Positions 17,141 to 26,347 of a stretch of DNA of 64,000 nucleotides are shown piece by piece. Position 1 is the stretch's first letter. Each line of letters begins with the position of its first letter. Source of the stretch: Dyadobacter jejuensis (GTDB taxonomy: Bacteria; Bacteroidota; Bacteroidia; Cytophagales; Spirosomataceae); assembly GCF_003149085.1 (NCBI RefSeq), contig NZ_QGDT01000003.1, forward strand, positions 434,001 through 498,000, in the 5' to 3' direction. Made by a program: the position numbers and the translations under genes. Below the pieces are notes generated by a model. The model did not search any database and had not been told where the DNA came from. It saw only the letters and a list, made by a program, of their open reading frames with translations.

Positions 17141-18026
17141 TTATAACCCAAAGGACTGGTTTAAGTATATCTTCTACTTCCAAAAAGCGGATACCGTCCG
17201 CATTCTAACGCCACTTATCCTAACGATAGGTCTGTATTCGGCAGCCATTGCCTATTTTATTCTCGAATACCTTGCCTTAGGAGACAATAACGACCTAAAA
17301 AACATATCTTTAATGCACAGCCTTTTGGGGTTTGTAATTTCTATGTTATTGGTCTTCAGAACCAACACAGCCTATGATCGCTGGTGGGAAGGCCGGAAGC
17401 AATGGGGTAGTATGATGAATATTTCGAGGAATTTGGCCATAAAATTCAACGCCCTTCTACCCCAGGACGCTATCGCCGATCGGCAGTTTTTTAAGGCCAT
17501 GATTCCTAATTATACTCATGCGCTAAAAAACCATTTAAGGTCTCGGTTTAACCCTCAAGAATTTAAAGACACCCCCGATTTCACTGTAAAAGACCTTCAA
17601 CAGCAGCATCATATCCCTAATCAGATTGCCAGTGCCATGATCCAACGGGTTTACAGCCTTCAAAAAAAAGGGATTCTGATACCAGAACACCTCCTGTTGT
17701 TAAATACCGAATTAGAATCGTTTACTAATATATGTGGGGCCTGCGAAAGGATTAAGAATACCCCTATCCCGCTTTCCTATAGTTCTTTTATTAAAAAGTT
17801 TATTTTTATCTATTGTGTCACCCTTCCCATCGGATATGTCTTTAGCCTTCATTGGTGGATAATCCCTTTTGTGATGTTTATCTTTTATATTCTGGCCAGC
17901 TTAGAAGTGATAGCCGAAGAAATAGAGGACCCCTTTGGCGAGGACTCCAACGACCTTCCCATCGACAGAATCTGCAAAGGAACCCTTGCAGCGGCCGAGG
18001 AATTGATAAAAATTGACATTAAATAG
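17133..18026 (+). CDS. Bestrophin-family channel protein
   Basis: 297 residues of the bacterial bestrophin type, inner-membrane pentameric anion or cation channels. Visible features: membrane segments near 24-45 (ILTPLILTIGLYSAAIAYFIL), 62-80 (MHSLLGFVISMLLVFRTNTA) and two more near 215-255. The hallmark FRTNTAYDRWWEGRKQWG at about 75-92 and EVIAEEIEDPFGEDSNDLPID near the C-terminus (family signature EDPFG-D-NDLP) are present. It overlaps the exonuclease gene by 8 bp. Ion selectivity is not predictable. Confidence 0.92.
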   Translation: MIDYNPKDWFKYIFYFQKADTVRILTPLILTIGLYSAAIAYFILEYLALGDNNDLKNISLMHSLLGFVISMLLVFRTNTAYDRWWEGRKQWGSMMNISRNLAIKFNALLPQDAIADRQFFKAMIPNYTHALKNHLRSRFNPQEFKDTPDFTVKDLQQQHHIPNQIASAMIQRVYSLQKKGILIPEHLLLLNTELESFTNICGACERIKNTPIPLSYSSFIKKFIFIYCVTLPIGYVFSLHWWIIPFVMFIFYILASLEVIAEEIEDPFGEDSNDLPIDRICKGTLAAAEELIKIDIK

Positions 18027-18287
18027 ACTTTTTTTAAATATTTTTTCAGATGTACCCTAAAGGCTGTTTTGGTCACTTTTTTGCTTTTTTAACATATACA
18101 GGCCTATTTGTAACCATATAAATCTTTAAAATTCAATTTTCAGGCAAAAACACCTTTAAAATCGACCCTGAATCACCTAAAATCGCAGTTTTTTAGTCAA
18201 GTGTAGCAGACCCAAATGGCATTATTTTTTTTCGTTTATTGCAGTACAAGTTGATTTAATCAGTAACGAATCAAACGAATAAACGAA

Positions 18288-18704
18288 ATGAAAAAACAGA
18301 CGTATTTAGCAGCCCTGGTTCTTGGAACTGGTATATTATTAGCCAACATTGCAATGGCTCAGAGTCAAGTAGACTCAGGCATTTCCACGCATAATTATAA
18401 ACATCCAAATAAAGCCGCTAAGGCTAAAGTGAATCAGGCGACCACGGTGAATGTGGCCACCTTTAAAACCATAGAACGTTATGGAAAGGCCGGAGCCAAT
18501 AAATCGGCAGTCTCCTCGACACCAAAATATGCTCCTCAACCAAAGGCTCTCGTGGTATTAAGATCCTACGAACCAACCAAGTTGTTGCTCAATCCCTTGC
18601 AATCGGATGGGCATTATAAAACTCAAATTTCTAATCAAAAATCGAATGACACCAGCATAGCCGACAGTAATGATGCGGCTCATAGCTATCCGAATGTCGA
18701 TTAA
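18288..18704 (+). CDS. Secreted 138-residue protein of unknown function
   Basis: A clear signal peptide (KKQTYLAALVLGTGILLANIAMAQ) is cleaved near residue 25. The mature part of about 113 residues is rich in Ala, Lys, Ser and Asn, has no cysteine and no recognised fold, and ends DAAHSYPNVD. It stands alone after a 261-bp gap with no other gene and is followed by a strong terminator. I do not recognise a family; it is probably a small periplasmic or surface-exposed, partly disordered protein. Confidence 0.65.
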   Translation: MKKQTYLAALVLGTGILLANIAMAQSQVDSGISTHNYKHPNKAAKAKVNQATTVNVATFKTIERYGKAGANKSAVSSTPKYAPQPKALVVLRSYEPTKLLLNPLQSDGHYKTQISNQKSNDTSIADSNDAAHSYPNVD

Positions 18705-18724
18705 AGTAGAAATTGCAACCAAAT

Positions 18725-18756
18725 AAAAGAGGCTCCGGTGATTCGGAGCCTCTTTT
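18725..18756. terminator. Strong bidirectional terminator
   Basis: AAAAGAGGCTCCG (18725-18737) and CGGAGCCTCTTTT (18744-18756) form a perfect 13-bp stem with a 6-nt loop and A/T runs on both sides. It separates the convergent genes ending at 18704 and 18777. Confidence 0.85.
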
Positions 18757-18776
18757 GGTTATGGGCATAGCTGGCG

Positions 18777-19400
18777 TTACATCTGCTTTTTGCCCTGGGA
18801 AGGCACCACCTTCAGCTGAAAGCCAATCATTTCAGTTTCCATTTCAATAAACTGCCCGGAGCGGTACGAGAAAATATTTAATTTACCATCCGGCATAGTA
18901 ACGGCGTATTGCTGTTTACTTAAGGGAACAATGGAACAAAATTCGGCAAAACGCTCAGAATACACCTGCTTTAAACCTACCGGCTCCTGGTAGTACAAAT
19001 TAGTAATGGTATTATAAATAGGCTTTACGATTTGCCGGGTATCCTTTTTGGAGCCATCCGCATTAAAAAAAAGTATATCATAAGTTTTATTAATGGTATA
19101 CTTTGTAACCGTTTTTTCCTTCATCTCCCCATTCAAACTATGAATAGAGGTAGAATGCAGCAACAGACCATTGGCATAGGCACTCCTATTTGAATACTTT
19201 CCTTCCTGAAACAAAAATTTGAATTCCGATTCTACACGCTGAAACCTTCGGTTTAGGTTGGTGTCCATCGGAAAGACGGTCAATTGCCCTACGTTTTTAC
19301 CACCCACCTGCACGGTAAAGAATCTTTCTTGCGCATAGCCTTCAACAGTTTGAACTTCCAATAATCCAAGCAATAAAAAAGCTTTAATTAATACTCGCAT
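18777..19400 (-). CDS. DUF6134-type secreted protein
   Basis: 207 residues with a signal peptide (ending near GYAQ, residue 24). The mature protein is beta-rich and matches the pattern of the Bacteroidota DUF6134 family as I recall it: an opening F-x-V-x-V-G-G-K-x-V-G, then S-E-F-K-F-L-F, K-E-K-T-V-T-K-Y, and F-N-A-D-G-S-K-K-D, with a C-terminal strand FIEMETEMIGFQLKVV. Function is unknown; the fold resembles LolA/DUF3108-type lipid-facing beta sheets. It converges on the 138-residue secreted gene across a strong terminator. Confidence 0.7.
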   Translation of the reverse strand: MRVLIKAFLLLGLLEVQTVEGYAQERFFTVQVGGKNVGQLTVFPMDTNLNRRFQRVESEFKFLFQEGKYSNRSAYANGLLLHSTSIHSLNGEMKEKTVTKYTINKTYDILFFNADGSKKDTRQIVKPIYNTITNLYYQEPVGLKQVYSERFAEFCSIVPLSKQQYAVTMPDGKLNIFSYRSGQFIEMETEMIGFQLKVVPSQGKKQM

Positions 19401-19848
19401 ATACTTCTATTATTTAATCTAGATGACAGTTCTCCCCATCCTAGAACAAAACGAACAACCCACCCTATCCTACATAAATATTATTCCAGCAACACGTTTC
19501 TCCCCAAACTACAAGTTAAGCTTTATTGCCCAAAGAAATAAACTATATATGCCCCTTACCCATGCTACCTATCCACTATAGTGATACATTTCAATAATTG
19601 GTAGGGATACCTGAGGCACTCCATTCACGCTTTAATACAATAACTTTATTAATATGCAAGATTTCTTTTAAAATATTCCCAATATTAATAAAGTACAAAC
19701 ATTGGAAATTAAATACTGCAAATTATAGTTATATTTGCAGCAATAAAAGACTGAAAACAGAATACCTATTATAAAAACAGGTACTTGGCCCAGTTGAAGA
19801 ATATATATAAAATACAATTATAGAACTCATAAAGTACAAGAAGGATAT
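19401..19848. other. Gene-free A/T-rich interval upstream of an MFS gene
   Basis: No reading frame worth reporting. The only clear signal is a plus-strand -7 element TATATTTG at 19730-19737; ATTG at 19701-19704 is 25 bp upstream, slightly beyond the usual spacing. Transcription would begin near 19744, leaving a leader of about 105 nt before the MFS ATG. Confidence 0.45.
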
Positions 19849-21018
19849 ATGAATATTTCAATAAACAATACCACCCATTTCAAACGTTCTTTAAAATGGG
19901 CGGTAGCAGCCTTCTTTTTTGTTCAAGGGTTAAGCTTTGCCGCTTGGGCGAGCCGTATACCCGACATCAAAAATATGCTTCACCTGTCTGAAGGTGGTCT
20001 AGGAACCGTTTTGCTGGCCCTACCTCTGGGCCTACTGGCAAGCCTACCGATTTCGGGCTGGATGGTTACCCGCTACGGTAGCCAAAGAATGGTCTTTATT
20101 GGGGCCCTATTTTATGCTATTACCTTGACCTGTATAGGTCTTGTATCGTCAACGTTACAGCTGGTGGTCACCTTATTCATCTTTGGGCTTTGGGGCAACT
20201 TGACCAATATTGCCGTTAACACCCAAGCCGTGGAGGTAGAGCAATCCCTTGGAAAGTCAATTATGGCATCCTTCCATGGCCTATGGAGCCTGGCCGGCTT
20301 TATTAGTGCCAGTATCGGTTCGGCCTTTATATCATGGCAAATCCCCCCCTCCGTCCATTTTATATTTATTGCGATTGCGGCCATAGCAATTATCCTGATC
20401 GCCAACCGGCATAGCTTCCCCGATCAAGGAAGCAAGAAGAGTGGAGCAAAACAACCATCCTTATGGGTGAAACCCGACAAGGAGCTCCTCATCCTTGGAT
20501 TAATAGGTTTTTGCGCCATGGTATGTGAAGGCGCTATGTTCGACTGGAGCGGGGTGTATTTCCAAGAGGTGGTGGAAGCCCCTACCGACCTTACTACCTT
20601 AGGTTATGTAGCCTTTATGGCCACCATGACGGGCGGACGATTCGCTGGCGATTGGCTTGCTAATAGACTAGGAAGAACCAAGATCATTAAAATCAGCGGT
20701 TTACTAATGGGATCTGGACTGATCATAGCCATCATTTTTCCTTATATCGAAACGGCCACCTTCGGGTTTTTACTCGTAGGGCTAGGGGTATCTTCTGTAG
20801 TTCCTCTAGTATACGGAGCTACCGGCCGATCGAAAAGTCTATCAGCCGGTATGGCCCTCGCTGCCGTATCCTCCATTAGCTTTGTTGGTTTCTTAATAGG
20901 CCCACCCCTTATTGGAATAGTCGCACAGTACTCTAGCTTAAGTTGGTCTTTTCTAATCGTTGCCATCCTAGCTTCCTGTGCATCCCTACTGGCCAGCAAG
21001 TCCAAACTCATCGCCTAA
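19849..21018 (+). CDS. MFS transporter, YbjJ/FucP-like
   Basis: 389 residues with twelve predicted membrane helices. The first helix region (FVQGLSFAAWASRIPDIKNML) and the short loop GWMVTRYGSQR match the pattern of YbjJ-like and sugar-permease-like major facilitator proteins; the second half repeats it with GDWLANRLGRTKI. Substrate unknown. It converges on a sugar-phosphate isomerase-like gene with a 14-bp gap, which hints at sugar or polyol uptake, but co-regulation is not shown because the two genes face each other. The start ATG at 19849 fits a typical short cytoplasmic N-terminus. Confidence 0.85.
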   Translation: MNISINNTTHFKRSLKWAVAAFFFVQGLSFAAWASRIPDIKNMLHLSEGGLGTVLLALPLGLLASLPISGWMVTRYGSQRMVFIGALFYAITLTCIGLVSSTLQLVVTLFIFGLWGNLTNIAVNTQAVEVEQSLGKSIMASFHGLWSLAGFISASIGSAFISWQIPPSVHFIFIAIAAIAIILIANRHSFPDQGSKKSGAKQPSLWVKPDKELLILGLIGFCAMVCEGAMFDWSGVYFQEVVEAPTDLTTLGYVAFMATMTGGRFAGDWLANRLGRTKIIKISGLLMGSGLIIAIIFPYIETATFGFLLVGLGVSSVVPLVYGATGRSKSLSAGMALAAVSSISFVGFLIGPPLIGIVAQYSSLSWSFLIVAILASCASLLASKSKLIA

Positions 21019-21032
21019 AGGAGGCGATGAAC

Positions 21033-21965
21033 CTAGCAATCCGAATCCCCTAAAAATTGTCGCACATAATTCCTACTCGTTAGAATCGCCGTTCTTACAT
21101 CTTCCAAATTACTCTCATAGGCCTTATCCTCAACCTCTATCACAACAGGGCCGCGATACCGGACATCGGTCAAGGCCGCAAAGAATGAACGCCAATTCAC
21201 ATCCCCCAAACCAGGTAGCTTAGGAGAATGGTACTCCAGTGGATTAGCCATTATCCCTACCCTGTCGAGCTTTTCCTTATACACCTTGGCGTCTTTTAAA
21301 TGAATATGGTGCAACCTTTCCTTGTAGGCATAGATAGGCTTGACTTCGTCCATCATTTGCCAAATCATATGCGATGGGTCGTAATTTAACCCAAAGATCG
21401 GACTGGGAATAATTTCGAACATCCTGTCCCATACTGCAGGACTAATAGCCAGATTTTTACCTCCAGGCCATTCATCATCTGTAAAAAACATGGGACAATT
21501 CTCAATGGCCAATTTTACATTGCACTCCTCAGCGACCTTTACCACCCCAGGCCATACATCGGCAAATACCCGCAAATTTTCCTGTATTCCCCGAGACGGA
21601 TCCCTTCCAATAAAGGTTGTTACAGTAGGTATATTCAACTTGGCAGCCGCCCGTATGACCGTTTTGAGGTGTTCAACATAAAATTCTGACTTTAATGGGT
21701 CGGGGTCTAAGGGATTGGGATAGTAACCGAGGGCCGAAATAAAGACTTTGGTCTCCTCCAAAGTGAAACGAATCTCGGCCATCTTCTTTTTCGACAAATC
21801 GGTAACATCTATGTGCGACACGCCAGCATAGCGCCGCTGATCGGCATTGTCGACGGGCCAACACATTACCTCAACACAAGAAAACCCATGATTATTGGCA
21901 AACTGGAGTATGTGTTCTAAACCAAAATCGGCAAGTATGGCACTATTAAATCCTAATTGTAACAT
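21033..21965 (-). CDS. Sugar phosphate isomerase/epimerase-like TIM-barrel protein
   Basis: 310 residues of the xylose isomerase-like TIM-barrel family (AP endonuclease 2 fold). Metal-binding residues lie at the usual strand ends: Glu in KLAIENCPMF, Asp-His in NYDPSHMIW, His in HHIHLKDAK, and Glu in PVVIEVEDK. No signal peptide. The family includes sugar isomerases, epimerases, inosose dehydratases and DNA-repair enzymes; the DAKVY and GLGDVNW stretches are common in sugar-epimerase members. The neighbouring MFS gene is convergent. Confidence 0.88.
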   Translation of the reverse strand: MLQLGFNSAILADFGLEHILQFANNHGFSCVEVMCWPVDNADQRRYAGVSHIDVTDLSKKKMAEIRFTLEETKVFISALGYYPNPLDPDPLKSEFYVEHLKTVIRAAAKLNIPTVTTFIGRDPSRGIQENLRVFADVWPGVVKVAEECNVKLAIENCPMFFTDDEWPGGKNLAISPAVWDRMFEIIPSPIFGLNYDPSHMIWQMMDEVKPIYAYKERLHHIHLKDAKVYKEKLDRVGIMANPLEYHSPKLPGLGDVNWRSFFAALTDVRYRGPVVIEVEDKAYESNLEDVRTAILTSRNYVRQFLGDSDC

Positions 21966-22235
21966 TTTCTGAAGTCTATTTTATACCGTTTCAAATTCTA
22001 AGACCATTGGCCCTCTCTTAATAATGTTCAATTTAAACCTATATTTCCAAAGAAAAAAGACCTATATCCGTCAATTCTAGAAGGCTCCTCACCTACCTGA
22101 ATTGATATGGCTTGACTTAGCAGCCGCCCACCTCTAAGGGCATACCATAGGAAAAGCGAAATTTCGGCCATTTGTTATTATATTGCGCTTCTTTATAGCT
22201 TTATACTACTTTTTGCCTTGTGGCCTCGGGCTGAC

Positions 22236-23708
22236 ATGACTTCCCAAAAATCAACTTGTAAGAAATTAGGCCAATTTTATACTCCCGACCATATAGTAGA
22301 CAAAATCTTGACGGACAGCGGTGTTTTTTGGGCCGACTCCCATAAACTTATCCTGGACCCAGCCTGTGGGGATGGTCGTTTCTTGATCCCTATTGTTAAA
22401 AATTTACTATTAACCTCACCCCCAAAAACAATACCCCTCCTGCTCCAAAGTATTCATGGCTGGGATATTGACCCGGATGCCATTGCCTCTTGCAGGCTGA
22501 ATCTGGATAAATTAATTGAACCTTATCACCTAGCCGTCGATTGGAATCTTAGCGTTGGCGATGCATTAGAAGCTCCCGATAAAGGCCTTCGATTCGATTA
22601 TATTATCGGAAACCCGCCGTATGTTCGGGTACAAAACCTATCGGCCAGTCAAAAAAAGACTATTCGGAGCTTTTCCTTATGCCAATCTGGATCCACTGAT
22701 CTTTATATAGCCTTCTTTGAGTTAGCCATGCGCCTACTTACTGAATCGGGGACTTGTACTTATATTACCCCAAATGCTTATTTCAAGAACGATTCGGGAA
22801 AAAAATTGCGCAATTATTTTGTCCAGACCAAATGCCTGTCTAAAATTACCGATTATGGATCTATCAAATTATTTAAGAACGCCAACGTGTTTACGGCCAT
22901 CACCACATTTGGAAGACAGGCCCAAAGGAATTTTACTTATGAATATCTCAAGACCCCCTTTCAGATAGCGACCAAATCGATCAACTTCGCCAGCTTAGAT
23001 CCATTAAAACCATGGAGCCTCGACTCGGCACCCCTTCCAGCGGCCCCAAAGGGAATACGCCTTGGAGAAATATGTACCATTTCGGCAGGGATTACGACCC
23101 TTTCAAATGAACTTTACATTGTAAAGGTCCTGGATATAGCGGGTCATCTGGCTATGGTAGAGAATGGTCTGGGGCAAAGAATTGCCATAGAAAAACGGCT
23201 CATTAGGCCTATCATCAAGGCCTCACAGCTTAAAACTGATCGAGACCCTATAGCTGAATCCATCATTTTCCCCTATGAGGCCGACCCGTCAGGCAAACAG
23301 CGGATAATACCGGAATGGAAATTGAAAAGTGAGCTCCCATTTACTTACAATTACTTTTGCAACAACCGTAGCACCCTGATAAGCCGGGACAATGGCAAAA
23401 CCAATAAGGTAGCCTGGTATGCTTTCGGGCGCTCACAGGCTTTAAATACCTCTTTTGGAAAAAAAATCATATTTGCACCACTCAATATCCGCCCTAATTT
23501 CATCTTGCATCACCGTCCCGAGTGCACCCTTTATTCTGGCTATTTTATTAAGAGCAGTAGACCCTACGATGCGCTACTAAAAGAACTGAACTCAGCAAGG
23601 ATGCAGGAGTATATCGATCTAAGAGCTCCTAAATACCAAGGGGGCTACAGGGGGTATTCTAAACGAATTCTGGAAGATTTTATCATCAGCAATCCAGACT
23701 TATTATAA
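22236..23708 (+). CDS. Orphan N6-adenine DNA methyltransferase, TaqI/Eco57I type
   Basis: 490 residues from ATG 22236. The SAM-binding motif I is DPACGDGRFL (41-50) and the catalytic motif IV is NPPY (126-129), the signature of N6-adenine amino-methyltransferases of the gamma order. LGQFYTP at 11-17 is the motif X equivalent. The C-terminal half (about 270-490) is likely the target-recognition domain, with ISAGITTLSNELYIV resembling TaqI-like specificity regions. No endonuclease domain is fused at the N-terminus and no nuclease gene is adjacent, so it looks solitary: it could be epigenetic, a remnant, or act with a distant nuclease. An MFS gene starts 15 bp downstream. Confidence 0.87.
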   Translation: MTSQKSTCKKLGQFYTPDHIVDKILTDSGVFWADSHKLILDPACGDGRFLIPIVKNLLLTSPPKTIPLLLQSIHGWDIDPDAIASCRLNLDKLIEPYHLAVDWNLSVGDALEAPDKGLRFDYIIGNPPYVRVQNLSASQKKTIRSFSLCQSGSTDLYIAFFELAMRLLTESGTCTYITPNAYFKNDSGKKLRNYFVQTKCLSKITDYGSIKLFKNANVFTAITTFGRQAQRNFTYEYLKTPFQIATKSINFASLDPLKPWSLDSAPLPAAPKGIRLGEICTISAGITTLSNELYIVKVLDIAGHLAMVENGLGQRIAIEKRLIRPIIKASQLKTDRDPIAESIIFPYEADPSGKQRIIPEWKLKSELPFTYNYFCNNRSTLISRDNGKTNKVAWYAFGRSQALNTSFGKKIIFAPLNIRPNFILHHRPECTLYSGYFIKSSRPYDALLKELNSARMQEYIDLRAPKYQGGYRGYSKRILEDFIISNPDLL

Positions 23709-23723
23709 TCCATAAAACCATTT

Positions 23724-24962
23724 ATGAAATCAAGCAGCAGCAATTCTTTTAGCCGATACCAGATATTCGTTATCGCAATACTGGCATTTTTACAATTTAC
23801 GATCGTGCTCGACTTCATGGTACTTTCGCCATTGGGGGCCATTTTATTGTCCGAACTCTCCATCTCTACTGCCGAATTTGGCTTGGTGGTGTCGGCTTAT
23901 GCCTTCAGCGCCGGGGCTTCTGGCCTTCTCTCCGCGGGATTTGCCGACAAATTTGACCGGAAACGAATATTATTATTCTTTTATACGGGTTTCGTCGCAG
24001 GCACTGTACTTTGTGCGTTAGCACCTGATTATTCATTTCTACTTTTCGCCCGCATCGTCACCGGACTCTTTGGGGGCGTCATTGGCTCCATCAGCTTCGC
24101 TATCGTCACCGACCTTTTTCCACTAGAAAAACGAGGCAGGGTGATGGGATTCGTACAAATGGCCTTCGCATTAAGTCAAGTATTGGGTATCCCTGTGGGG
24201 TTATATCTAGCCACTAAGTGGAATTGGCACACCCCTTTTCAGATGATCGCGGCTATCAGTGTAGTAGTCGGACTTATAATCTATCTGAAATTGAAGGCTA
24301 TCGATGAGCATTTGAAAAATCCAAAAGAAGGAAATGCTTGGCAACATCTTAAAGGAATACTATCCAATGGTTTTTATTTGAGAGGCTTCGCTGCCACTAC
24401 GCTCCTGGCCACCGGGGGCTTTATGCTGATGCCGTTTGGGAGTGCATATGGTGTTCATAACCTTGGCATTCCTTTAACCAAACTCCCTCTATTGTATATG
24501 ATTACGGGAGTCTGTATGCTCATTTTCAGTCCGTTGATTGGCACACTCAGCGACAAAACGGGGAAATTTAGGATGTTTGTCATTGGCTCCATTATTACCA
24601 GTATCATGACCCTAATCTATTGCAACCTTTCCGAAACCCCCTTCTGGATCATTATCATTCTAAATGTCTTACTCTTTGTGGGTATTTCTGGGCGCATGAT
24701 ATCGGCATCGGCACTGATGACCGCCGTACCGTCGGCCCAAGATCGGGGCGGGTTTATGGGCATCAATTCGTCGGTCCAACAAATATCGGGAGGAATTGCT
24801 TCCTTGGCAGCCGGTATGATCGTCTCGGAAAGCCCAGAGGGTAAAATAGAACATTACCCAACTCTAGGGATTGTGGTGGTAGTGGCGGTAGTGGCCACTA
24901 TTTGGCTGATGCACATCATCCATAAAAGACTGCTCAAACACGGCCTTTTAGAACAAGGATAA
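23724..24962 (+). CDS. MFS efflux-type transporter
   Basis: 412 residues, twelve predicted membrane helices, of the drug/sugar efflux (DHA1, AraJ-like) branch. Motif A-like loop GFADKFDRKRILL lies between helices 2 and 3, and RGRVMGFVQMAFALSQVLGIPVGLYL matches the helix 5 motif C region. Only 15 bp separate it from the methyltransferase gene, so they probably share a transcript, although no functional link is evident. The substrate cannot be predicted. Confidence 0.85.
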   Translation: MKSSSSNSFSRYQIFVIAILAFLQFTIVLDFMVLSPLGAILLSELSISTAEFGLVVSAYAFSAGASGLLSAGFADKFDRKRILLFFYTGFVAGTVLCALAPDYSFLLFARIVTGLFGGVIGSISFAIVTDLFPLEKRGRVMGFVQMAFALSQVLGIPVGLYLATKWNWHTPFQMIAAISVVVGLIIYLKLKAIDEHLKNPKEGNAWQHLKGILSNGFYLRGFAATTLLATGGFMLMPFGSAYGVHNLGIPLTKLPLLYMITGVCMLIFSPLIGTLSDKTGKFRMFVIGSIITSIMTLIYCNLSETPFWIIIILNVLLFVGISGRMISASALMTAVPSAQDRGGFMGINSSVQQISGGIASLAAGMIVSESPEGKIEHYPTLGIVVVVAVVATIWLMHIIHKRLLKHGLLEQG

Positions 24963-25063
24963 AATCCGCAGGTTGATCTGTCAGGTGTCACCCCCTAGGG
25001 CTTAAACCATAAAAAGCTGAATACCTGATAGATAACCTGAACAATCCAAAAATAGACATCAAT

Positions 25064-25120
25064 ACTTTTATTATTAATTAAAAGTTTATTACTTTTATGG
25101 CGGTTTAAAACTTTTACGGC
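25064..25120. repeat. Heptamer repeats upstream of parA, candidate centromere/operator
   Basis: ACTTTTA occurs at 25064-25070, 25091-25097 and 25110-25116, and its inverse TAAAAGT at 25079-25085. The last two direct copies extend to ACTTTTATGGC and ACTTTTACGGC (10 of 11 identical, 19 bp apart). The first three form two head-to-head or tail-to-tail pairs with 8- and 5-bp spacers. A further ACTTTTA overlaps the parA start (25211). The region is A/T-rich, so some copies could be chance. Confidence 0.45.
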
Positions 25121-25218
25121 TTTTTATTTAAATAGAATAGTTGTATTAATATTTTATGTTTATTTACATTTTATTAAGGTAGTAATCATAGACCATTTTA
25201 TACATATAATACTTTTAA

Positions 25219-25983
25219 ATGAAGATCCTGAGTATTGTTAACAACAAAGGAGGAGTAGGCAAGACCACTTCTGCCCAAAGTATTGCCGCTGGTTTGTCAA
25301 AATTCGCCAACGCCAGGGTACTGGTGATCGACTTGGATGCCCAGGCTAGTATGACCAAAAGTTTCGGTATAACGCATGCCGGACTAAAAAAAGATAGCGG
25401 CTCATTTATAACTGGGGAGCATGAGTTCGATGAGATCGTTCAAAGGGTAGGCAGTATAGATATACTTCCAGGATCGGCCGAAATGATCCATAGGGAAGAC
25501 ACTATAAAGTCAGCCCCTATCTTCCCATTTAACTTAAAGATCGCCCTAGAAAAGGTAAAGGATCAATACGATTTTGTGGTGATCGACTGCCCCCCCGCCC
25601 TCTACGGCAATACCCGATTGGCATTGGTTTCGTGTCACCAGTATTACGTGCCCTTGCAAGCCGAATTTTTGAGCTACGAGGGTTTGAGAAATTTCCTGGT
25701 CTATTCGGCAGAAATAAAGAAAATAAGCCCTGGCACCAATCTTGGGGGTGTATTCGCCACGAGATATAACCCCAAAATAAGAAAGAAAATAAGCCACGAA
25801 CTCATTGCTGCCACCCGCGAACAACTCGGTGAGGTCTTTATGGAGTCCTATATTCGCGATAATATCGCCTTGTCGGAAGCGCAGGCCAGTGGACAAACCA
25901 TCTTCGACTATGCCCCTAATAGTAATGGAGCCGAGGATTATTATAAATTAACGAAAGAGATTTTAGAACGAATTAACAACTGA
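25219..25983 (+). CDS. ParA-family ATPase
   Basis: 254 residues. The deviant Walker A box KGGVGKTT (10-17) has the signature lysine K10; Walker A' VIDLDAQASMT and Walker B VIDCPPAL follow. There is no N-terminal helix-turn-helix, as in the small ParA proteins of type Ib partition systems and in Soj. The next gene, 4 bp downstream, encodes a small putative ribbon-helix-helix protein, and short repeats lie upstream, both features of type Ib partition modules. No ParB is nearby. In a chromosomal setting it could position cargo or DNA, or be a remnant of an integrated plasmid. Confidence 0.9.
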   Translation: MKILSIVNNKGGVGKTTSAQSIAAGLSKFANARVLVIDLDAQASMTKSFGITHAGLKKDSGSFITGEHEFDEIVQRVGSIDILPGSAEMIHREDTIKSAPIFPFNLKIALEKVKDQYDFVVIDCPPALYGNTRLALVSCHQYYVPLQAEFLSYEGLRNFLVYSAEIKKISPGTNLGGVFATRYNPKIRKKISHELIAATREQLGEVFMESYIRDNIALSEAQASGQTIFDYAPNSNGAEDYYKLTKEILERINN

Positions 25984-25987
25984 CACT

Positions 25988-26290
25988 ATGGCTAAAGAAA
26001 GGAAATTTGATTTTGCACCACTTCCCCTTATTGTTGATGCGGAAGAAGAAGCGTCCGAAACCAATGAACCTGTCGTACCAGTAGACGGTCCCCCCACTAA
26101 AGTCACATTTGAATGCGAATACGCTTTGATGGAGCAAATGAAGGACTATGGGTATTGGGAAGGTCTCACACAAAAAGATATAATACTTGAGTCACTAAAG
26201 TTGTATTTTCAAGACAAAGAAATACGACCAAGACCAGAAAAAATTCGGCAGAGACCCAAGGTAGGACGAAAACCAAAGTCGACGCTCTGA
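25988..26290 (+). CDS. Small ParA partner, putative ribbon-helix-helix DNA-binding protein
   Basis: 100 residues. The N-terminal 36 residues are flexible and acidic (EEEASETNEP), then residues 38-44 (KVTFECE) look like a beta strand, 46-57 (ALMEQMKDYGYW) and 61-76 (TQKDIILESLKLYFQD) like two helices; this strand-helix-helix order is that of ribbon-helix-helix repressors and type Ib ParB proteins. A very basic C-terminal tail follows (RPRPEKIRQRPKVGRKPK). It starts 4 bp after parA and ends at a strong terminator. The fold assignment is by eye; no family was recognised by sequence. Confidence 0.6.
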   Translation: MAKERKFDFAPLPLIVDAEEEASETNEPVVPVDGPPTKVTFECEYALMEQMKDYGYWEGLTQKDIILESLKLYFQDKEIRPRPEKIRQRPKVGRKPKSTL

Positions 26291-26312
26291 TCTTTAGCAT
26301 CGAATAATAACG

Positions 26313-26347
26313 AATAAGAGTAATCGGGTGGTTACTCTTATTTTTTT
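26313..26347 (+). terminator. Intrinsic terminator of the parA operon
   Basis: AATAAGAGTAA (26313-26323) pairs perfectly with TTACTCTTATT (26332-26342), with an 8-nt loop and a run of T to 26347. It is 22 bp after the stop of the small partner gene. Confidence 0.85.
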
